Source: an uncultured Clostridia bacterium (lineage in GTDB: Bacteria; Bacillota; Clostridia; Saccharofermentanales; Saccharofermentanaceae). Taken from it: a stretch of DNA of 64,000 nucleotides. Position numbers and translations under genes: made by a program. Position 1 is the first letter of the stretch. Each line of letters begins with the position of its first letter. The stretch lies in NCBI GenBank assembly GCA_946187935.1, contig CAMHSJ010000001.1, positions 62,001-126,000 on the forward strand, in the 5' to 3' direction. The notes below the pieces were generated by a model, which saw only the letters and a list, made by a program, of their open reading frames with translations, was not told where the DNA came from and ran no database searches. Shown one piece after another: positions 58,791 through 64,000 of this stretch.

Positions 58791-61448
58791 ATGAGAATAA
58801 CTGAAGATGCAGCATTGGTACTGGCAACAGCAGCTCTTATATCGGAGTCTGTCCACACCTCGCTGGTAAGGGACACGAGCGTTTTTGCTGCTCTGTGCTG
58901 TGCGGATACTCCTGCCAGGGAGATTATAGAGGACCACGTCGATAACATTGACGACATCACTGACTATCTTGGCATGACAGGTGATTTCGAGGCGGACAGG
59001 AGCTCTATAAAGCAGCTTGCAGATACCGCTTTTGCAAATCTCAGAGTCGATGTTAAGAGGATCTTAAAGGCCAGCGCTGACCTTGCAGCAGCAACGAGTG
59101 ACAACGGCGCGATCACCCCGATACATTTCCTTGATACGATCATAAACAGAAGGGTAAGTCCCCATCCCGAGATCTTCAAGGCACTTAAGACTGCAGGCTG
59201 TGACATAGACGGCTTAAGACAGAGCCTCGCTGAACTGACTTCTCCGATGAACAGCAGCGACATCGAGAACATCTCCGGAAGACCTGACAGGGATAATGAC
59301 GGTGATGAAGGCGAAGAAAATGTCAGAGCTTCTTCCGGAAGAAACAAGCACTCCGGCAAGAAAAGCCATAAGACGCTCGATAAGTTCGGCAAGAATCTTA
59401 CTCAGGCAGCAAAGGATGGCAAGATCGATCCTGTCATCGGAAGAGAAGAAGAGATCAACAGGATAATGCAGATCCTCGTTAGAAGGACCAAGAACAACCC
59501 CTGCCTCCTTGGTGATCCTGGTGTAGGTAAGACTGCCATAGCAGAGGGCTTGGCGCTCAAGATCGCGAGCAACGACGTGCCTGACATCCTCAAGGGCAAG
59601 ACCATGTACAGCATGGACATGGGTTCCATGGTCGCAGGCTCCAAATACAGGGGCGACTTCGAAGAGAGGATCAAGAACATGTTGGATGAGGCAGTCGCCG
59701 ATCCTGACATTATCCTCTTTATCGATGAGATCCATACTCTCGTAGGCGCAGGCGAAGGCAGCGGCGGAGGTTCAATGGATGCCGCAAATATCATGAAGCC
59801 TCTGCTTACCAAGAACGAGCTTCAGGTAATAGGCGCCACGACTGTCGATGAGTATTCCAAGTTCATAGAAAAGGACCATGCCCTTGAGAGACGTTTCCAG
59901 AAGGTAATGGTTGATGAGCCTTCAGTAGAGGAAGCCATAGAGATCCTTAAGGGTTTAAGACCGAAGTACGAGGATCACCACAAGATCAGGATCCCTGACG
60001 ATGTCATCGAGGCTGCAGTCAAGCTGTCATCCAGATATGTATCTGACAGGTTTCTTCCTGATAAGGCGATAGACCTCGTTGACGAAGCATCTGCTTCCAA
60101 GAGGATCAATTTCTCTGACAGCTCAAGAGTAAGCGCTCTCGAGAAGGAGCTTGAAAAGATCAGGCAGGAAAAAGAGAAGGCAGCTGATGCTCTCGATTTC
60201 GAGAAGGCACAGTCGCTTAAAGATGAAGAGTCAAGGTTAGAAGGCGAACTTGCCGAGATCAAGCATAAGAGCGATCCTGACAGCGAGGGCTTTACGGGAA
60301 CACTCAATGTGGACGATGTTGCCACGGTCCTTGCAAAGTGGACAGGCATTCCCGTTACCAAGATCACAGAATCAGATGCCGACAAATTAAGGACTCTTGA
60401 AGATGAGATCAAGAAGAGAGTCATCGGCCAGGATGAAGCAGTTAAGGCGATCGCCAAGGCGATCCGCAGAGGCAGATTGGGACTCAAGGACGAGAACAAG
60501 CCTTCAGGCACGTTCATCTTCTTAGGCACGACAGGTGTAGGTAAGACGGAACTTGCCAAGGCCTTAGCCGAGGTAATGTTCGGCAATGAGAGCGCACTTG
60601 TCAGGATCGACATGTCAGAGTACATGGAGAAGCACGATGTATCAAGACTCATAGGAGCTCCTCCGGGATATGTCGGATATGGTGAAGGCGGACAGCTTAC
60701 GGAAGCCGTAAGAAGGCATCCTTACTCTGTCGTTCTTTTCGATGAGATCGAGAAGGCGCATCCCGAGATCTTCAACACGATGCTCCAGGTCTTAGATGAC
60801 GGAAGACTTACTGACGGCCAGGGAAGGACCGTTGATTTCAAGAACACTATCATCATCATGACGTCCAATGTCGGTGCAAGGATGCTTACAGGTTCAGAAG
60901 GCAGGAAGATAGGCTTCTCGATGGCAGACGCTTCTGACGAAGACGAACTCTCAAGAGAAGGTCTTTACGGCGGCAAGTCTTACGACGATGCCAAGAAGCT
61001 CGTAATAGATGAACTCAAGAAGGCGTTTACTCCCGAGTTCATAAACCGTGTCGACGAGATCATCTTCTTCAGGATGCTCGGCAAGGATTCGCTCATTAAG
61101 ATCGTTGATATCCTGATGAAGCAGGTCGGCAAGAGGATCAGGGATCTCGGCATGGAGATCGAGGTCACCCAGGCTGCCAAGGAACTTCTCGCAAGCAAGG
61201 GTTACGATCCTCAGTATGGCGCAAGACCTTTAAGAAGAGTCATAACTTCCATGATCGAGGACCGCTTCTCGGAGGCAATGTTAGACGGCATCGTTAAGCC
61301 CGGTCACATCGCGATAATCGATGTCAAGGAAACATCTGACAACGATGAGCTCTTAGCTTCAGGCGCCGCTGAAGAAGACGGCAAGGTCATAGTCATCACT
61401 GACGGCGGCCTTATTGAGCAGAAGGTGCCTGAGACGGTAACTGAATAA
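58791..61448 (+). CDS. clpC: ClpC, AAA+ unfoldase
   Basis: The ATG at 58791 follows AAGGAG; a GTG at 58785 is also in frame. The 885-residue protein has an N domain (1-145), D1 (about 200-450, Walker A GDPGVGKT, Walker B LFIDEIHT), a middle coiled-coil with UVR-like ALDFEKAQSLKDEES, and D2 (GTTGVGKTEL, VLFDEIEKAHPE). The IGF-type ClpP loop GRKIGFS is present. The N domain is divergent: the two GTEH segments that bind phospho-arginine in ClpC of Bacillus read RDTS (ungapped alignment) and ITPIH. It should unfold substrates for ClpP. Confidence 0.95.
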   Translation: MRITEDAALVLATAALISESVHTSLVRDTSVFAALCCADTPAREIIEDHVDNIDDITDYLGMTGDFEADRSSIKQLADTAFANLRVDVKRILKASADLAAATSDNGAITPIHFLDTIINRRVSPHPEIFKALKTAGCDIDGLRQSLAELTSPMNSSDIENISGRPDRDNDGDEGEENVRASSGRNKHSGKKSHKTLDKFGKNLTQAAKDGKIDPVIGREEEINRIMQILVRRTKNNPCLLGDPGVGKTAIAEGLALKIASNDVPDILKGKTMYSMDMGSMVAGSKYRGDFEERIKNMLDEAVADPDIILFIDEIHTLVGAGEGSGGGSMDAANIMKPLLTKNELQVIGATTVDEYSKFIEKDHALERRFQKVMVDEPSVEEAIEILKGLRPKYEDHHKIRIPDDVIEAAVKLSSRYVSDRFLPDKAIDLVDEASASKRINFSDSSRVSALEKELEKIRQEKEKAADALDFEKAQSLKDEESRLEGELAEIKHKSDPDSEGFTGTLNVDDVATVLAKWTGIPVTKITESDADKLRTLEDEIKKRVIGQDEAVKAIAKAIRRGRLGLKDENKPSGTFIFLGTTGVGKTELAKALAEVMFGNESALVRIDMSEYMEKHDVSRLIGAPPGYVGYGEGGQLTEAVRRHPYSVVLFDEIEKAHPEIFNTMLQVLDDGRLTDGQGRTVDFKNTIIIMTSNVGARMLTGSEGRKIGFSMADASDEDELSREGLYGGKSYDDAKKLVIDELKKAFTPEFINRVDEIIFFRMLGKDSLIKIVDILMKQVGKRIRDLGMEIEVTQAAKELLASKGYDPQYGARPLRRVITSMIEDRFSEAMLDGIVKPGHIAIIDVKETSDNDELLASGAAEEDGKVIVITDGGLIEQKVPETVTE

Positions 61449-61456
61449 ACCGGTTT

Positions 61457-61503
61457 CCAACTTTCAGACAGGTATTTTTAAAAATGGCTTGCCTGAAAGT
61501 TGG
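61457..61503. terminator. Large inverted repeat after clpC
   Basis: CCAACTTTCAG (61457-61467) pairs with CTGAAAGTTGG (61493-61503). The interior is AT-rich and contains TTTTTAAAAA. A second CCAAC-bearing hairpin follows at 61514-61568, so the two may act together to stop transcription from both directions. Confidence 0.7.
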
Positions 61504-61513
61504 AATCTAATGA

Positions 61514-61568
61514 AAATCCAACTATTTTGCTAACTGTTTTTAAAAACAGCTGTAAAAAAGTTGGATTT
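61514..61568. terminator. Second inverted repeat, between clpC and the nuclease-like gene
   Basis: AAATCCAAC (61514-61522) pairs with GTTGGATTT (61560-61568). Inside is the perfect 16-base palindrome CTGTTTTTAAAAACAG (61534-61549). It overlaps the stop codon of the minus-strand gene. Confidence 0.65.
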
Positions 61569-62349
61569 ATTCATATGGAAGCAGCATTGAGTTATATATC
61601 GATAAGTTTATCGCCGGTCCCAATGACCTAATGTCGAACGGCATGCCGGAAATGTCATAGGTGAATAAGATATCCAGTCCGGGAACGAGCCCCGCATTGG
61701 AATAATCGTTATATTTGATCTCTGCTTCTCTTAAGTAGCTTGCCTTATCCATTAATCCGAAGTGTTCATGAAACTTGCACAGATCAAGTTCCCTGTAGAA
61801 AGCTACAAAGTCAGGATAAATAGGCTTGTTTAATCCTGCTATCCATACTTCAGGCTCGTATTTAAACGGTATGCCTTGTTCAGTATAATAAGCGGCGATA
61901 TTACGTTCGATATTGGAACGGTAACAGATGCCGTTAAACACGTGGAATTTCTTATCACGGTGATTTGGATTAGCATCGTTTTTAAGCGAGTCAAAGTACT
62001 GTTTATTAATATTGACAAGTCCGTTATATCCCGTATTGATCTGTCTGACTACTTTATGAGGCTGATAGTCTTCGGGAACGGGGCAGTTAAACTGCGAATA
62101 CCATATGCCCTCGAGTTTGGTGAGCTCGGAGATCAAGGACATGCGTTTCTTTGCCGTCTGAAAGAGCTCGGCTCCGTTTTTGCTGTCGGACTTGTACACA
62201 TGGGATTCAAAGATGCAGGCTGTGACCTTTTCTCCATGAATCTTCCGTGTGGACAGACTGACTTCCGGTAGTTTCGCAAGCCCTTTTTTGCAGTAGTTGA
62301 TCTTCAGTGCGAGGTATTCCCTCGGGATGTACGGTGTGCTGATCTTCAT
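61567..62349 (-). CDS. PD-(D/E)XK nuclease-like orphan protein
   Basis: I take the ATG at 62349 (260 residues); an ATG 51 bases upstream is possible and neither has a good ribosome binding site. The C-terminal half has the order SNIERNIAAYY, YEPEVW, YPDFVAFY, KFHEHFGLMDK, REAEIKYNDY, GLDILFTYD. This resembles the Glu, Asp and xK positions of PD-(D/E)XK nucleases such as the Vsr-like group (E in SNIE, D in YPDF, ExxxxK in FHEHFGL...EIK). No methylase or defence gene is adjacent. The function is unproven. Confidence 0.6.
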   Translation of the reverse strand: MKISTPYIPREYLALKINYCKKGLAKLPEVSLSTRKIHGEKVTACIFESHVYKSDSKNGAELFQTAKKRMSLISELTKLEGIWYSQFNCPVPEDYQPHKVVRQINTGYNGLVNINKQYFDSLKNDANPNHRDKKFHVFNGICYRSNIERNIAAYYTEQGIPFKYEPEVWIAGLNKPIYPDFVAFYRELDLCKFHEHFGLMDKASYLREAEIKYNDYSNAGLVPGLDILFTYDISGMPFDIRSLGPAINLSIYNSMLLPYE

Positions 62350-62467
62350 AAGAATAGTATAGCGGCCAAAACGCTCAAAAAACCCGACAAAATCATACAA
62401 AAACCGACAAAGAAATCACAGATATTAGAGATTTGCCCCTCAGGCGCACAGCACAGGATTTATATAG

Positions 62468-62473
62468 TATAAT
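62468..62473 (+). promoter_or_regulatory. Putative -10 box of the PlsC-type gene
   Basis: TATAAT lies 41 bases before the ATG at 62509. CGGAG follows at 62500. No convincing -35. Confidence 0.4.
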
Positions 62474-62508
62474 AAGCGGACTTTAAGCAAAAACTAACGG
62501 AGAATGCA

Positions 62509-63816
62509 ATGTCTGATAAAACAAAAGCACCCCGCGAATATGATATCGGCTGTGTGCCGAGTCCGTTCTGGTTCGGCTTTGTGGGATCACATATCCTAGT
62601 GCCCATCATCGCCGCCTTTACGCATATCAAAGTCAAGCCCGACATGGAGTTCGTAAACCACGAGGGTCCTATCATCGTAGTATCAAATCATGAGTCTTAC
62701 TTAGACCCCATGATCATCAATAAGCTTACCAAGGCAAGACCTGCCAACTTCGTTACGGGCGAGTTCGTTTTCCGTGCACCCGGCTGGGGTCACTGGTTTA
62801 AATTAGGCGGCGCCATTCCGAAGAAGCAGTTCGTTGTCGACACAACGGCGGTCAAGGCCATGATGAAGGTAATGAAGCGCAAGGGCGTTCTCATCATCTA
62901 TCCTGAGGCCACAAGGCATGTTGACGGCAAGTCCGTTGAGTTTGACGACGGCGTTGCCAAGCTCGCCAAGAAGGCCAAGGCTTCCATCTATATAGCTCAC
63001 ATTCACGGTGCATACATGAGCTGGCCGAGGTGGTCCAAGTCAGGCATGCGCAGCGGCAAGATCACCGCGGAGTTCGTCCGCAAGATCTATGCTGATGAGG
63101 TCGAGAGCTCCACGCCCGAAGAACTCCAGCAGAAGATCCTTGACGGCATCAAATACGATGAGAACGAATGGGCAAGACAGACCGGCAACAAGTATAAGAG
63201 CAGAAAGCCTGCTGCAGGCCTTGAGAATATCGCTTATGCATGTCCGCGCTGCGGCAAGGAATTCACCATGCGTTATCTCGATTCCGGCAAGCATGACCTC
63301 GTTCAGTGCAACAGCTGCGGCAATGCGGTAAGGATCCTGCCCACCGGCCTTCTCGAAAAGGCTGATCCCCAGTGCATCGTTTTCGATGACCTCTCCAAGT
63401 GGACCGACTGGGAGCGCGGCCTGATAAAGGAAGAACTCGAGAAGGGCGGCTTTAAGATGGAGCTCGAGAGCGAGCTGTTCAAGGTCTTTGACAGATTTAC
63501 TTTTGCCAAGACAGGCAGGGGCAAGGTCACCATTACCGATACCGAGATCATCTACGAGGGAACAGACTGCGCTGCTGAAGACGGCATACCTTACAAGAAG
63601 GGCAAACCCATAGGAAAGTATAAGAACAGGAAACTTGATGAGAATGCTCCCATTGAGAAGAAAGTGTTCGAGATCAATACAATGAGAGGACTCGTTGCAT
63701 CCTACGGCAAATACTTCGAGATCTACGACAAGTCAGGCGAACTCTTCAGGTTCTATGTAGACGGACAGAAGGTCTTCAAGGTGCACGAGATCGTCGACTT
63801 CCTCGGCAGGAAATAA
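62509..63816 (+). CDS. PlsC-type lysophospholipid acyltransferase with zinc-ribbon extension
   Basis: Residues about 1-215 of this 435-residue protein are a 1-acyl-glycerol-3-phosphate acyltransferase domain with the HX4D motif (NHESYLD) and YPEATRHVDG (the EGTR motif). Residues about 240-275 are a zinc ribbon (CPRCGKEFTMRY...CNSCGNAV). A further 160-residue region of unknown type follows (WTDWERGLIKEELEKGGF, VTITDTEIIYEG, and a WW/PH-like end with YGKYFEIYDKSGELFRFYVDG). PlsC makes phosphatidic acid for membrane lipids. The extension is not part of standard PlsC. Confidence 0.85.
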   Translation: MSDKTKAPREYDIGCVPSPFWFGFVGSHILVPIIAAFTHIKVKPDMEFVNHEGPIIVVSNHESYLDPMIINKLTKARPANFVTGEFVFRAPGWGHWFKLGGAIPKKQFVVDTTAVKAMMKVMKRKGVLIIYPEATRHVDGKSVEFDDGVAKLAKKAKASIYIAHIHGAYMSWPRWSKSGMRSGKITAEFVRKIYADEVESSTPEELQQKILDGIKYDENEWARQTGNKYKSRKPAAGLENIAYACPRCGKEFTMRYLDSGKHDLVQCNSCGNAVRILPTGLLEKADPQCIVFDDLSKWTDWERGLIKEELEKGGFKMELESELFKVFDRFTFAKTGRGKVTITDTEIIYEGTDCAAEDGIPYKKGKPIGKYKNRKLDENAPIEKKVFEINTMRGLVASYGKYFEIYDKSGELFRFYVDGQKVFKVHEIVDFLGRK

Positions 63817-63842
63817 GCCGAAACAAAAGAAGTAATTTTCAT

Positions 63843-63877
63843 AAGGGACGTTTCAGGATAAGAAACGTTCCTTTTTT
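63843..63877 (+). terminator. Rho-independent terminator after the PlsC-type gene
   Basis: AAGGGACGTTTC and GAAACGTTCCTT form a long stem with an AGGATAA loop and a six-T run. Confidence 0.92.
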
Positions 63878-63932
63878 ATAAAATATCCGTTAAAACAGAC
63901 CTCCGCGCCTTTAATAACGCGCGCGGACATAG

Positions 63933-63938
63933 TATAAT
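63933..63938 (+). promoter_or_regulatory. Putative -10 box for a gene beyond the window
   Basis: TATAAT in AGTATAATTG is followed 45-50 bases later by an AGGAG near the window end. The coding region itself starts beyond or at the last bases, so the product is unknown. Confidence 0.4.
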
Positions 63939-64000
63939 TGCGTCGTAGTACGGGATATTATTCCCACAACAGCAAATCTTAAACTAGGAGTGTGATTCCC

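Overview
The window is ordinary bacterial chromosome of roughly 45-48% G+C, densely packed, with many ATGA, TGATG and TAATG start/stop overlaps. The ctsR-mcsA-mcsB-clpC operon with tandem CtsR boxes, ChW repeats, Thr-Pro linkers, LicD and teichoic-acid-type enzymes, and the absence of any respiratory or oxygen-using gene point to an anaerobic member of the Firmicutes, class Clostridia (Lachnospiraceae or Oscillospiraceae-like). This placement is inference from gene content. No rRNA, tRNA, CRISPR array, prophage or intact transposase was seen, and no gene-free stretch exceeds about 300 bases.

Layout. 1-3.3 kb: the end of a c-di-GMP phosphodiesterase, a hexapeptide acetyltransferase and a type-B carboxylesterase. 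3.3-7.7 kb: an acidic lipoprotein and an ABC exporter operon with a TVP38 membrane protein. 7.8-16.3 kb: an envelope-polymer operon with a cytidylyltransferase, an iron alcohol dehydrogenase resembling phosphonoacetaldehyde reductase, a TagF-like transferase, an unusual YidC-like/LtaS-like fusion, a cytidylate-kinase-like protein, a large membrane protein and a HAD protein. 16.4-19.5 kb: a DtxR/MntR-type regulator and a FeoA-FeoB fusion for Fe(II) uptake. 19.5-22.9 kb (minus): larC, larB and larE for the nickel-pincer nucleotide cofactor, with two unknown small membrane proteins. 23-27.7 kb (minus): an acyltransferase, a lipoprotein, a ChW-repeat/transglutaminase surface protein and an unknown anchored protein. 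27.8-33 kb: a MoxR/DUF58/VWA/VWA/TPR (Bat-type) operon. 33.2-36.8 kb (minus): a GT2, LicD, SDR and IspD/TarI-like glycan-decoration operon. 36.9 kb: a cysteine synthase.

38-49.4 kb holds the most interesting locus. One tightly coupled operon encodes a NifH-like iron protein, two pairs of NifD/NifK-like proteins, HypF-HypC-HypD-HypE, a TM1266-type hydrogenase-associated small protein and the [FeFe]-hydrogenase scaffold GTPase HydF. There are no hydrogenase or nitrogenase structural genes, no hypA/hypB and no hydE/hydG in the window. A leader RNA with two mutually exclusive structures, one of them a terminator that also buries the first ribosome binding site, precedes the operon. HypC, HypD, HypE and HypF make the Fe(CN)2CO unit and HydF carries the diiron H-cluster precursor, so the arrangement suggests a metallocofactor pathway that joins Fe-CN/CO chemistry to a nitrogenase-like reductase. 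That function is inference.

49.4-64 kb: an NAD(P)HX epimerase, a lyxose-isomerase-like cupin, a GH25 lysozyme, a membrane GGDEF protein, a DUF308 protein, an MBL hydrolase, a DUF1846 protein, the ctsR-mcsA-mcsB-clpC operon, an orphan PD-(D/E)XK-like protein and a PlsC acyltransferase with a zinc-ribbon extension. In the stress operon both McsB (the arginine kinase) and the ClpC N-domain (the phospho-arginine reader) lack the residues that define phospho-arginine marking.
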